Below are positions 11,330 to 23,170 of a stretch of 64,000 bases of DNA, one piece after another. The position numbers and the translations under genes are program-made. Below the pieces are notes generated by a model that was given only the letters and a program-made list of their open reading frames with translations, made no database searches and was not told the origin of the DNA. Each line of letters opens with the position of its first letter. Position 1 is the first letter of the stretch. The stretch is from Oxyruncus cristatus (lineage: Eukaryota > Chordata > Aves > Passeriformes > Cotingidae): the NCBI GenBank assembly GCA_013399855.1, contig VXAY01002121.1, forward strand, positions 393,893 to 457,892, in the 5' to 3' direction.

Positions 11330-11720
11330 TATCATAGCACAGATTTTCGTGTCAACCCGGGAAGAGATTTCTAATCCGTGAGGAAGCAAATCAAACAGGG
11401 AAGGATTAAAAACCGTGAACTGATAATGAATGAAAGAGACAATGCAAATTCAGGCTGTAAACAGTTAATACAATAATTAGCCAGTTGATTTATTCAGCGT
11501 AGGGGTAACATTTGCACAAGCTACTTAGCATATGGTGATAGCAAGTGCAAATATGGTTGTCTGAGAGAACTTTCCCTGTGCTATCTCTGATGATCCACTC
11601 CATGCAAAAGACAGTCAGTAAGGAATAATTGTGGAATAGATCTTTTAGTACTTGCAAATTTGTATTCTCTTTCCAATTAGCCACAGGCCAGTCTATTGAC
11701 ACAGATTGTTAATATCTATA
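11330..11720. promoter_or_regulatory. candidate conserved non-coding element
   Basis: A repeat-free stretch dense in transcription-factor-like words. ATGCAAAT (octamer/POU type) falls in GACAATGCAAATTCAGG near 11441-11457, and TGTAAACAG (forkhead type) near 11456-11464. ATAATTAGCC (homeodomain type) lies near 11473-11482, with a second ATTAGCCA near 11677-11684. It also carries several CpGs (TTCGTGTC, CCCGGG, ATCCGTGAGG, CAGCGTAGG), which are scarce elsewhere. This is composition and motif reading only; conservation was not measured. Confidence 0.3.
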
Positions 11721-14700
11721 TCAAAGTTCAGGTGTCACCCAGTGCAGCTCATGAATGCGTGGCCAATTTGACCTGCAGAATGATCTTACCACTCTACAAG
11801 GTTACCCAGCAAGATCACATGGATAGAATATATTTGCAAAGAAAAAACCCTCATTAGCAAAAATGTTCTAATGCATTGTGCTACAGCCAGGGGATTAAAA
11901 ATATAATGAAATATATCTTCAAAAACACAACAACACTGTCAGTAATCAGCAGGACTAGAACAAAAAGTGTAGAATATTAGAAAAACTTGCTATTATTGTC
12001 TTTGTGTGTCTATTTTTTTAAAGGGATACCTGGTAGCTGAAAATTTTTACTCTGTCTGCAATAACTAGTCAAGCAGCTCAGCAAATGCAGTGACAACTTG
12101 ATAAGAAAAATGATGTGTTCAGAGATATAAATAGTTTGAGCACACACTGCTATTTCCATAGATTCAGAGAGGTTAGGAATATATCTTACATAACAGAAAA
12201 AAATGGTGGAAAACTGTTGGGCACTCTGCAATATACATCTTAACCAAAGGGTTTTAAAATGATGAAAAAGAAGAAAATAGGGGTTTTTTTTGTTTGTTTT
12301 CTTTTGTAGGATGTATACTCAGAAACTCTGTAAATTGTACATCCTCAAGAGTGTGAATCAGAAGCACAAGTATAAACTTAAGAGTTGGTAGATGCAAAAG
12401 TGCTATAAATTGCTGTAAAAATTGAATTTGATTGTGGCTTTGTCCTGGTCTCAAACAAGGACCAAATGCATCAAAACCACATAAAGATTTCCCCTGGCTC
12501 ACTCTTCATTGTGTTTTAAATGCAATCTCCAGGCCAGGTTTGGGGTAGAACTGGCTGATTTTCTGGATCCTTGTTTCACAGATTCTTGTTTGAATTTGGT
12601 CATGGCTTGATGAGAGGCTTGCATAAAGAAGGATAAGGGAGGCCTCCATAGACAAAGTTTTATTCATGGCTCTCTAGCTGATGGCATACACTGACTCAAA
12701 TAGTGAAGTTACTTTTAGGGGATAAACAGAGACAGAGAGCAAGAATGGAATAGGGAAAACTCTCCCCAGTTGCCAGCCAGGAAGAAAAGCAATCTTCTAG
12801 TTGATGGTTCCTGCCTGTGATCCTACTAACACTTCCTGGAACAAGCTTTGATTACATATCTGTTGCATACTTATTAACTACTAAACTGTGCACAAATACA
12901 TATTTTTGGATAATAATTCCTGGCTAATGAGAAGGTTATTAGTTATTGAACTCATTCATTAAGTCTTCTTTACTATAAATGTACACACTGAAAAAAAAGA
13001 GGGGAAAGAAAAGGGGGAGAAAGAGTTATTCTCACATCAGTGGCAATTTCTTACGGGAAAAACTTGACTAAATCAAGCTGTGTCAGGATTTTCAAGTGCA
13101 AGGTCACGAGAACAACACACAAAAGCACCACAAAAGAACAACAGCGTGACTTAGCTAAGCATAAAAATGCCACAGCAACTCCAGGGTGCACAGGTGAAGG
13201 TGGCAGAGTGGGGTCACAAGTGGAAATGGAAAGTTCCCACTTTGACAAAGGTTAAGATGCTCTGCAAGGTGAATATATCCCACTGCCAACGCAACCAAGG
13301 ACAGGTCAAGCTCTTAGGAACAGCCCTCTGTCCTTCACCGCCACCTGCAATGTAGGTAGTCCCACAGCAGACAGGATTCCCTCTGGCCTCACATGTTATA
13401 AAGTCAAAATTCATGCTTTAGGGCTTTACATTCTCCTTGACCTTGTCAGCATCAGCTAAGGAACAGTTAGACCCATATCCCTTCATGTCTGCAGATGGGG
13501 AAGAGAAATTATCATGTATCTGCTTGTTTTCTGGCAACACTTGGATACACTAGGAATTTGGTTTTTTACAGGTTCAGATCTCAAGAAGGGTTTGGAGCTC
13601 CACTTAAAACACAAGGTAGATGATATCCAAAAACAACTGAATAAAAAAACCCTGATACTTCCTAAACTCGCTTGGTTAGATCTCACTATCACTGAATTCT
13701 TTAAAGACTGATAGGAATAAAAAAACTCTATCATTAAAAAATTAAAGTATATGTGTATCTTCATTGATGCATTATTTATGATTTATGATAAATAACAAAC
13801 TTCTCTTAGTTATCTTAGTTATGTCCTTAATCTCATCCAACAGCTGGAGGTTTGTGGTAAGGAACAATATTGGGCTATGGGAGACTCTGCTTCAAGAGAG
13901 CTCCTAGAAGGATAAAGAGAAGATTAGATGGAAACAACAAAAAGAAAGTGTTCAGTTCTTGTCTCATCAAAAGTACTTTTTCAACAAAAAATATAATCTA
14001 ACAATATTTTCATATAAGTTTTTAGCAGATTCCTAAGGGACATTATAATTTCTCCATTCCAATATTAGAAAGGTTAAAGAAAAATACATCTTGAAAGGAA
14101 ACTTTGGTTTCTTTTTGTGAAACTCAACAAGCATAAAACCTTGTGAATGATGTTTTTCACTTGTCCAATAATGGACAGTCATGTCATTGCTCAACCTATT
14201 TTAAAACTTGACCCCGATGAGGCAATGAAAACCAGGGTGGTAAAAATACAATTCCAAACTCTGATTGACCTAATTCTTTTAGTCACAGGCAGAAGGACTG
14301 CAAACTTTAAAGAGCTCATGTGTCAGACATTGTCCTTATTTTTACATCTGCTACATAGGATATCTGAGGACAAAACACAAACCTGCTGTAGGAAAGCAAA
14401 CCAACCACCAAAATAAAGGATTTCTTTTCCAAAAATATTAGAAGTCCACAGAAGGGAATCAATATGTGAAATGTATCTTTTGAAGAGAAAAGATACATGT
14501 CTCTAGCACCTTGATTTTTTTATATTATTAACAACAAAGATTTACAGCACAGTAACTTGTCAGTAATATTAATGGGAAAATTATTTGCAGGATTCTGTAC
14601 AAATACTGAAAAACCACAATTTTTCCCTATTAAGGCTCTTGCCATGTGGCTACAGGCATGCTGGAAAGACATATTCATGGTCAAGGGAAGAGGGATATAT

Positions 14701-17700
14701 CCTCTTTGTCAAAATGAACCACGTCTTATCCTTCAGAAAATTCACAGTTCTGATCTAACCCCCTTCCCATTGATGTAATTAGCAACAGTCAGACCAATGA
14801 GTGTTGACTCAGACCACTGAGTGTTCTTGGAAAATCTACCTAGAGATACAACTATAACACTGCAGGAAGATATTCCCGAAGTACAAAGAATGAGAAGTTT
14901 TTGGCTTTCAAATGAAGGTCACAGTGTGCTGCGGGAAGTGCACATCTCACTGCGAATCTAATCCATGCTGAAGGTTTCTCTGAACAACCTACAGAGCACT
15001 CTGGCAAAAATAGCAACACAGGTTCAGCGACCAAAAACACCATCCTCCCTTTTCCATGCAAATAATTATTTTTACCCATCTTTTATGGAATAAAATACTG
15101 CATCTAAGTTTCTAGGCGAACACGACAGATTATCCACATGGTCCAATGGAGGCTGAAGAAAGTCTGACGAGCAGAACCCAGAAGAATTCCTGTAACAGTG
15201 CCATAACCTTGGATCTCAGATGTGTGTCTTTACAGATTCTGAAAGGTCCAACCCAAAAGTGTTCACATCAGTGCCAACTGCTCACTGACACTGGGCTATG
15301 GAAACCAAGCTGCAATGGTGATCATGTTGGAGAAGCAGAGACAACTTGGAAGGCAGAATGGAAACCAAAGTGCTCAACTGAGAAGATGAAGCAAGAAATA
15401 CTGTGTTATCCTTTGCATCTTAATGTTGTGGGTACTTGTGCAAAACCTGCTGTCCTGTGACTGAGAAAATATGAAAAAGGAAATTCATATAGTAATAATT
15501 CCAGCTTGAAAAAGAAGGAGAACTGGGAGGAAATATTTTCTTATTAATAACCATTGCAGGAGATAACACAACATTCCTTCTGTGTTTCTTCTCTGTGACA
15601 ATCTCAGAATGAAAGGCCAGGGTGACATGTTCAGCCCATCTATTTCTAATTTCCATCTGGAATCTGTAGCTATTGTTTCAGAGGAAGATCAAACCTAGCA
15701 TATCTCTTCACATTGTTCAGCATCCAATAGGTATCATCACTCCCCAGAAGCAAGAGAGTAGCTGGTCTAGGAGGTGATGGAAGAGAACACAGTTTATCCA
15801 CAGTCATTTTCTTCTTTTTGCGAGTCAAATTCTGAGCTTTTACTAAACCCAAAGAAACATTGTGTTGTTTGCTTATATGTCCTTAATGTAATGGAGTCTC
15901 TGAGAAGGGAGACAAAGAGGAGACGGGAGCTCTGAACAAAGTTTCTTAGAAAGTTTTAATGGCATCATGTGTTGTGAAGATGACAAATCAACCACCTTGA
16001 AGTGCCATGACCTTTGGTGCTCCCTGAAATTTTACAACTTCTTTTTTTACTTCAACACATAATTTATTTTTTTCTCCTCTGCCTGAGCCATACTGTATTA
16101 GCACTTGAGCAAATGAATAGAGAGAACCCATCTCAGCTAAAGCAAATGGAAAAAGCCTAATCTGACTTCAGTGAAGTCAGGATGCCACCTAAAGAGCCAG
16201 ATCCTGAGTAAACAAGATGCATATCCTGCTTTCATCCAGAAGCTGAGTAGATTGCAGACTCCATTGCCACTCTCTGCAGCACAAAGGTCCTGTGTGGGCA
16301 CCGCGGAATGAAATAGAGCAGCGTTTTTATAAAAGACAGACATAACTGAAAAATACCTCCAAATATAAGGTGGAATTCATGGTATTCAAAGCAGATTTTA
16401 GCAACGTGGCAGGAACACCCCAGAAAACAGTGTGAGTATTAACAGATGAACTATAGGCACGCAGCCCAGCTGTGCACTGAAAGGGCCTACAATGATACAT
16501 TTCTAGGGTTGGTGAGACATTTCTAGGGCATGTGAAATCGTTTGACCAACAGGAAAAGTAAGCTCTAGAGAGAAAATTATCCCTGTGACCCAGGGAGACA
16601 ACAATAAGAAGCGTTTCCATTTTTTAGGAGTGGAAATTAGAGAACCTCCATCAACTTCATGGAAATGACTCCATTATAGGTAAGTTGAAAGTCGGGATGT
16701 GCCCTATCAAAGTGTTTATTGATATGAGAATGTGCTTTTCTCCAAGACACTGTTAGATATGACATTTTTCACTGTAGCTATGTGATTGTTTAATCATATT
16801 AAGGTCTCAATTTAAACTTTTGCTCCTCCATGCTTTTGTAAAACCGAGTCAAATAATTTCCAAAAAGAAAGAGATACATCAGATCTTTACTACCTTGGTC
16901 GCTGAGACAGAGTCCTTTGGGAGAATAAAGCAAACCTTGAATAAAATTGGAATGAAAACATTTTTGTCTAAACCTAACTAGAAGCTTTTTTTCATGGCTA
17001 CATCTTGGTCCTTCTTTTAGGATACATAAACCACTAGGAAAGTGCTACATCTTGGCTTAAAAATACAAAATACTTTTTCAGTTATTTGTCAGGAAGGCCT
17101 GCAAAGGATAAAAGCAAACAATCATTTGGCAGCCAGTTTGGCTGTAGGGCTCAGCATTGTGCTGGCAAGTGGGTCAAATCTAGTGGTTCCCCGTGCCTGA
17201 CTTTGGGATTTCCTAAGGGTAGAAGACAAGATGACGGGATGATGGCCTCAGACACACAGAGTTCAGCTGCCTGAGCTCATCATATGAACCCATTTCAAAC
17301 GGTTTTATCTGAGGATCTCTATCAGACCATCAGTGGCACATGGTCAACAGTCTTCTATTCTTACACTGAAAAGTGGTCCTATTTATTCTTTAGAATGTCA
17401 GGTACTTTTGAAAGCAGAAGAGTCACAGTCTGAAATCTTTAAGTCTCGTCATCTTTTAAAGCCAGATAAATTTCTTCCTGTCTTTGTATTCCACACTGGA
17501 AATTTGAAAGGTTTCTAGCCGTCCCTGTCTCTCCTTCTGGTTGTGTTGGAGGGACACGGACTCTCACTAGGAAGTTTCCACGATGAATGGAAGATTCCCA
17601 TACTGCTTAAATCAGAACAAAGCTTTGGGGATGTTTTCTGCCCAGTGGCTTTGGTCCTGGGGTACTTGTTTATTCTCTTAAGTCCAGGATTCTACAGCAG

Positions 17701-18179
17701 AAAAAAAAATTTCCTTTTCACAGTTTAGAGTCCTGCTTTTCATAAAGGGGTTGCAAGATGGGTTTGTTCTTCACAGAAAAAGTAAAATAGTCTATGTAAA
17801 GTGACAGAGAATGCATTCTTATTTGTTTTGAGATTGGAGTTCTGCATTCTATGAAGCATAGTCTGTGGATTGATTTTTTTTAGCCCATAGAATTATCTCT
17901 CTTTCTGCAATATATTAAGTCTGAAGTATCTTATCCCCCATCCCGTTCCTATTCCTTTTTCTTCACGCTGTTTCAATTCATCTGCTATTTCAAAAGCACT
18001 CCCCGTTGTATTTGTTACATTTAATATCTGCAAGAAGCACTTACAGAAAGGCATTTGCTACTATTAGAAGAAGAAGGAAAAAAAAGCATCCATCCCATTT
18101 CTATTAAGAGGTTTAAAGCAACCTATTTAACTTTTCTGTCTTCAATTTTTTTTTCCATATTCAGTTTGCCTCACATAAC
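11721..18179. other. unique non-coding sequence
   Basis: About 6.5 kb with no recognised transposon, which is long for this window. Open frames up to 104 codons (for example 15146-15460 plus, 16327-16620 minus) show no recognisable domain and lack convincing exon structure. Purine-rich runs occur near 12991-13024. Confidence 0.55.
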
Positions 18180-18420
18180 CTTTTCATTAGTGTATTAGCT
18201 GCAGCAGCTCAGTCTGGAGAGGTACACGGGCTACACATACACCCAGTGTCTGAGGGCTTTTATACCCTCCAGGATGGAAATTCGCCGTGGTAATTTTAGC
18301 CTAATCAATTGAAATACAAGACTGAAGCTACTGCTAATTGACTGAACAAAATTGAAATTTGGCGAATGTCATAATGTCAGTTTACTCATTCAAGAGTTTC
18401 TCATTGACTGAGAAGGGAGG
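18180..18420. promoter_or_regulatory. candidate conserved non-coding element
   Basis: A repeat-free stretch with recurring ATTAG/TAATT words (CATTAGTGTATTAGCTGCAG, GGTAATTTTAGCC, CTGCTAATTGACTG), a GCTGCAGCAGCTCAG E-box-like core, and preserved CpGs (ATTCGCCGTGG, GGCGAATGTC, ACACGGGC). The mix resembles developmental enhancers found in vertebrate gene deserts. Function is inferred from composition alone. Confidence 0.3.
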
Positions 18421-19925
18421 TTGTTAGAGGAGAGTACCAGAATGAGAGGTTACTCAAGAGCTGTGTTCAGGTGTGCCTGGGGAACTATGGGATAAAGACA
18501 ATGCATTCAGTTGGGTCAAGATGCCTCAGACCTTGGTGCAAAGTATGTCAGTTATTTAGTTCTCAGAAAAAAAAGGCTTTTGTGGTTAAGAGAGTTGCCT
18601 GGAAACATAAAGAAAGTCACTGACAATTGGGAGAAAAGAATATAAATTATAAATTTATTCCCACCCGTTTCTTTCCTGTTCCATTTGTATCTTTTATAGA
18701 AAGGTGAAAAGTTTTGTCCTATGGTAGGAGAGCCATGACTACTCTCTTCAAAGAAAAGGGCTGAGTATTGGAAGATCCAGAGCTTGTTGAAGAAGGTTTT
18801 GCAACTTCTTCCTTTTGGTAATGATATTTCAGCATCTAATAAATCTGCTTAAATTCATCATCATCATCATCATCAAAGAATTCTAGATTTCTCAGATTCT
18901 GATGTTCTCAATCAATCAAAATTTTAATCAAAGTTCTCAGGTTTGTTTATGGGTGAGAATTAACCTGCAGATATTTAACGCCAGCTAAACACCAGCTAAA
19001 CACTCACAGTATGTTAGGTGGGATATTAACTCTTGTAGTGTTGTGGGTTTTTTTAATGCATTTTGAGGCAACCTTCACCCAAACTTTGTTTTTTTAGGAA
19101 CAATATTTATGCATTGCAAAACACTGAAATCACCTGGGATATTTATACCACTCCACTACCCATATTTTTATATCTCTGGATAAAATTCACAGTTGATCTC
19201 TTTGCAGGAACTTTATGGTGCAAATCTTACAGGGAGAAGCTTATATCCTGTAGGGATAGAGATCATAAATTTGTCTTACAGTTTATCCAGCTAATATGGT
19301 CACAGAAGATAAAATGAGACATTATTCTTCAAACCTTGTATGTTCAAAGGACTATCTGTTTATCCCAAATATATCAACGGATTTTTTTGTCAATGTCCTT
19401 AGATAACATTGGAAACTAGTGCAATTAGAATACTAGTCCAATGGGAATAAAAATGGAATGTTAAGCTATTTGATTTTGCTTTCTATTTACCCACAAATAT
19501 TTTAGTCTGCTTAGCAGTTTTACCCTCATCATTGATGATGTTAACCCTTGTATACAGTATTCTCCCTTTACTAGAGACAGCTGAGGCAGGGTCAATGAAG
19601 CCTGATCTGGGCATCTAATACGATTGGGGTATGCTATAATTAATGAAATTATAAAAAGTCATTGGTAAAATATTTTCTTTAAAGGTTTTCTCCTAATACT
19701 TCTAATCCCCCTATGGTACAAGCTTGCTTTTAACCTACACCTACAGAAAATGACACAAAATTCTCTTTTTCTTCAATTCAGCCTCATGAATTCATCCCCC
19801 AGTCCACTGCCTACTTTACACCCGCATTCATTCAACTGCATTAGTCATTCTCTGGGATGAGCAAGTAGAAGGCTCATATACCCCTGCTTACATTTCGGAA
19901 AAATTTCCTGTTTAAGGCTGTTATT
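18421..19925. other. unique non-coding sequence with two small tandem repeats
   Basis: It contains a (TCA)n run at 18855-18874 (six and two-thirds units). It also has a perfect 11-bp tandem duplication CCAGCTAAACA at 18981-18991 and 18992-19002. No gene or transposon is recognised. Confidence 0.65.
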
Positions 19926-20336
19926 AGAGTCATACAATCACAGAATTGCTTAGATTGGAAGAGACCTCTAAATTCATCAAGCCCAAACCCAGCACTGCCA
20001 AGCCCACCACTAAACCATGTCCCCAAGGGCCACTTCTACGTGTCTTTTGAATCCCTTCAGGGATGATGACTTGGGCAGCGCTTGACAACCCTTGCAGTGA
20101 AGACATATTTCCTTTTGTCCAATCTAAACCTCTCCTGATGCAACTTGGGGTGGTTTCCTCTTGTCCATTCACTTGCTACGTGGCAGAAGAGACCGACCCC
20201 ACCTGGCTACAACCTCCTTTCAGGAAGTTGTAGGGAGAAATATGGTCCCTCTTGAGCCTGGTTTTCTCCAGGCTGAGCCCCCCCAGCTTCCTCAGCCACT
20301 CCTCATCACGCTTGTGCTCCTTCACCAGCTTCATTG
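19926..20336 (-). mobile_element. CR1 LINE 3' part
   Basis: A reverse-oriented CR1. The 3' end lies at the left (AATCACAGAATTGCTTAGATTGGAAGAGACC), followed by CACCACTAAACCATGTCCCCAAGGGCCAC. Then come CCTTTTGTCCAATCTAAACCTC and the ORF2 C-terminal segment (GGTTTTCTCCAGGCTGAGCC, CTCAGCCACTCCTCATCACG). It is truncated on the right, its 5' side. The 'AAACCATGTCCCCAAG' phrase marks a different subfamily from the 39 kb copy. Confidence 0.92.
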
Positions 20337-21313
20337 CACTTTGTTGGCAGTTAATTTTGCTGAAGATAAGAATTATGGCTCCAGAATATTTTACTTAAAC
20401 AAAGCTTTCTAAATGAGGACTGGCTTTGAAATGGTATGAGAGAAATTTATGGGACATAAACAACCTTATGGATTTTTTTTAGTACAGATTTCCCCCATCT
20501 ACACATTTCACCTTATAACTGAGATATGTAAATCAAATAGGACTGAAATCACTCTGAACCTCTTCCTATGCAGGGGGGAGAAACAGATGCCTTCAAAGAG
20601 CAGGAAACCCAGATCAAACAGCATTTTTTTTTGTCCAGTAGATTCTGGTTGGAATCTCCCTGTTCTTCACTCTTATTTCCTTTGTAATCAGTACTTTTGC
20701 TTTCAAAACCAGTACAAGTAAAAGACTTTTCTTTACTAAAGGACTTCTGGGGTCTTTTTAAGACCAAGAGTGCTGATGGACAGGCTTTCAGAAGTAATTA
20801 GAGAAAAGTGTGCAACTTGACCAATGACATTCTGAGCTGTTAAGTAAATTTGTTTCTCTCATACGTTCTCTGAGTATTTTTTGAAAAGCAGATATCGGCT
20901 CATGAATTGCTTTGCAAATTGTTAACCATCAGATTCTCATGGTGTTTATCTGCTTCTTGGAAGAGCAGCTAGAATGGTTTAAACTACAACAAACAACTAA
21001 TACAGTCAGAAGGACAAATTGCCCTGATATTCAGTCAGAAAGTTGCAATATTTTCCAAAACTCAGGGAGACACAATAAAGTTGTGGACCTGGATGTCAAA
21101 TACAGATAATCCTTGCCACTTCTCCAAGTAGAAAAAACAGACATATTGCACATTCATATCCAGATATAGACTCCCACATAACTGTAGAATTCTGATGCAG
21201 CTAAAGATATGATGGTCAAACTTTCCTTGGTAGTCAGTGAAACACAAGCAGGACATTTATTTGCTCCTTGGATCTCAGTGTAACCAAACAATTTCACATT
21301 TTATTAAACAATT
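20337..21313. other. unique non-coding sequence
   Basis: No repeat or gene is recognised. Open frames at 20449-20721 (plus) and 20549-20767 (minus) overlap each other on opposite strands and look like chance. Confidence 0.55.
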
Positions 21314-21367
21314 TCTTGGTGGGTTTTTTTGGGGGGGTTTTTTTGGTTTGGGGTTTTTTTTTTTTTT
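21314..21367. repeat. G- and T-run low-complexity patch
   Basis: Alternating runs: GGG (21321-21323), seven T, seven G (21331-21337), seven T, GG, TTT, GGGG (21350-21353), then fourteen T. The G runs on the plus strand could support an irregular G-quadruplex, but the loop lengths are uneven. Confidence 0.85.
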
Positions 21368-22203
21368 ACTTCAAACAGCACTTGTCTCTTTTAATGTGCA
21401 TAATTCTTATCAGATCTTCATCTTCACTCTATTCAAGAGAATACACAAAAATAAAGGTTTGCAATAGTGACAATGCAACAACTGATTGAGGGCGGATGGC
21501 AGTGCAGCTTCCAGGCTGGAAGCTGTGCGATGGATTTAGTGATAAATATAAATATGATTTCCATCATGGTAGAGCTCTGATTTGCATAGAAAGCAAAGCA
21601 GGGAATTCAGTTTGTTTACACAAACAATTCAATTGCTTCGTAAGAAGGAGAAGAGCCACGAAAATTAAAAAGGTTGCAGAAAAACCTTTCAGGAGAGACT
21701 TGGTGCTGTAAAGACAGAGATGAAACAGCTTTGATCCGTATCCTTCACAGGAAGGAAAGTGGGGTGTGATGGGAGGCTGTAACACAGTGAAGGGGACAGA
21801 ACCAGAACCAAACAGTGGAAGCTGAAGCTTAACACTTTGTGGCAGTGAAGGTTAGGAGAGAAAAATGGATGTGAGATCCTCACAGCTGTCAATGCTGCGT
21901 TAATCCCTTGGTGAGACGTCTGTCCTGGTGGGATCAGTGTAAGATCTGCAGGTAGAACTTGCTGGCCTGCAATTCAGAGGAGATCGTAACAGAGGATCTC
22001 ATGTTTTTTTTTCTGGTCTTGAAACCAGTGAATCTGTTGTTGAGTGTCTCGTACTCACAAGCACCACAGGCAGCTGAAGAGCATGAATTTCACAGGAGAA
22101 TGTTATTCTTTTACTAGACCATCCTTGTATATACAGGAAGAAATACAAACCAGAGCTGAGATTTTGGGCTACTTAGGACAGGGATGAAAAATTGAACATA
22201 GTC
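21368..22203. other. unique non-coding sequence
   Basis: No gene or transposon is recognised. The sequence runs into the poly-T flanking the first assembly gap. Confidence 0.55.
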
Positions 22204-22325
22204 TTTTTTTTTTTTTTTTNNNNNNNNNNNNNNNNNNNNNNNNNNNNNNNNNNNNNNNNNNNNNNNNNNNNNNNNNNNNNNNNNNNNNNNNNNNNNGGCT
22301 TTTAGAAAAGGAGAAAAAAATTAAA

Positions 22326-22363
<38 letters not shown>
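22204..22363. other. assembly gap (N) inside homopolymer-rich DNA
   Basis: Poly-T (22204-22219) leads into 77 N (22220-22296). After the gap come GGCTTTTAGAAAAGGAG, a run of seven A, TTAAAAAAA and then 34 uninterrupted T (22330-22363). The facing A and T runs could form a hairpin. Homopolymers on both sides explain why the assembly broke here, so the stated gap length should not be trusted. Confidence 0.95.
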
Positions 22364-22364
<1 letters not shown>

Positions 22365-22899
22365 GTGGATTCTTATGTAAAACCAAGAAATGCATTTCAT
22401 AGCTGACAGGAAGGAACATCACACTCTGATGTTAGTTTTGGGAACACCACTGTGAACCACACGTTAGCAGAATGTGCTGTTTTGCAGTCCATTGAGGAAA
22501 TTCCCTTTCTAGGATCACTTCCTATGATAGTCCATGTGGCAGGATGAGTGTTTTTCCATTACCTCCCTCATTGTAAAAAATCATGGCAAGGACAGAAACG
22601 ATTCTCAAGGCAAAACTACTCATAGACTGCTGATAAACACATTTTATTGATATAAAAGTAGATTTATTGGCCTATATTTACAAAGACTACTTTTCCTCTG
22701 CTAAAACATATTCTGTTTGTTCCCCGGTAAATGTCCCCACAAAAACAACCCCTTGATGATTCCTGTGTTGCTGCTTAGTCATGTTGGTATTTAATTCTGA
22801 TCCCTGGTTATGGCAGCAGATGAAGAGAAATACACAGACAGAACACACTTGTTTAGGAATGACTTGAAAGGGTTTTTATTAGCTAGAATTTTGAAAGTA
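22364..22899. other. unique non-coding sequence
   Basis: No gene or transposon is recognised. It is AT-rich and leads into the TAATTA-rich stretch. Confidence 0.5.
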
Positions 22900-23170
22900 T
22901 CCCTTTGTACAGTATTTCAAGTGTTAACTAGCAACTCTGGGACCAGCAGCAGCTGTTAGCTGATTAGCTGCACTGCATCAAGAACATCTTGGTTCATGTT
23001 TTTTTCCTATGAACTGCCTAATAGTCCTATAGATAGGTGTGTATGTAATTACTATAATTAATATGAGATAACTAATTAGCGGTGCTGTAGGAAGTACACA
23101 ATCAAATTAATGTTCCTGTGGTAATTTGGAAGAGAATGAAGCTGTTTGGAGCATCACATTTTTCCCCCCC
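22900..23170. promoter_or_regulatory. candidate enhancer with clustered TAATTA homeodomain sites
   Basis: Three TAATTA cores lie within 33 bp (23046-23051, 23055-23060, 23073-23078). They are preceded by CAGCAGCAGCTGTTAGCTGA and GATTAGCTGC near 22949-22973 and followed by ATCAAATTAATG near 23101-23112. TAATTA is the core bound by many homeodomain proteins. The stretch has no repeat signature. Regulatory function is inferred. Confidence 0.35.
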
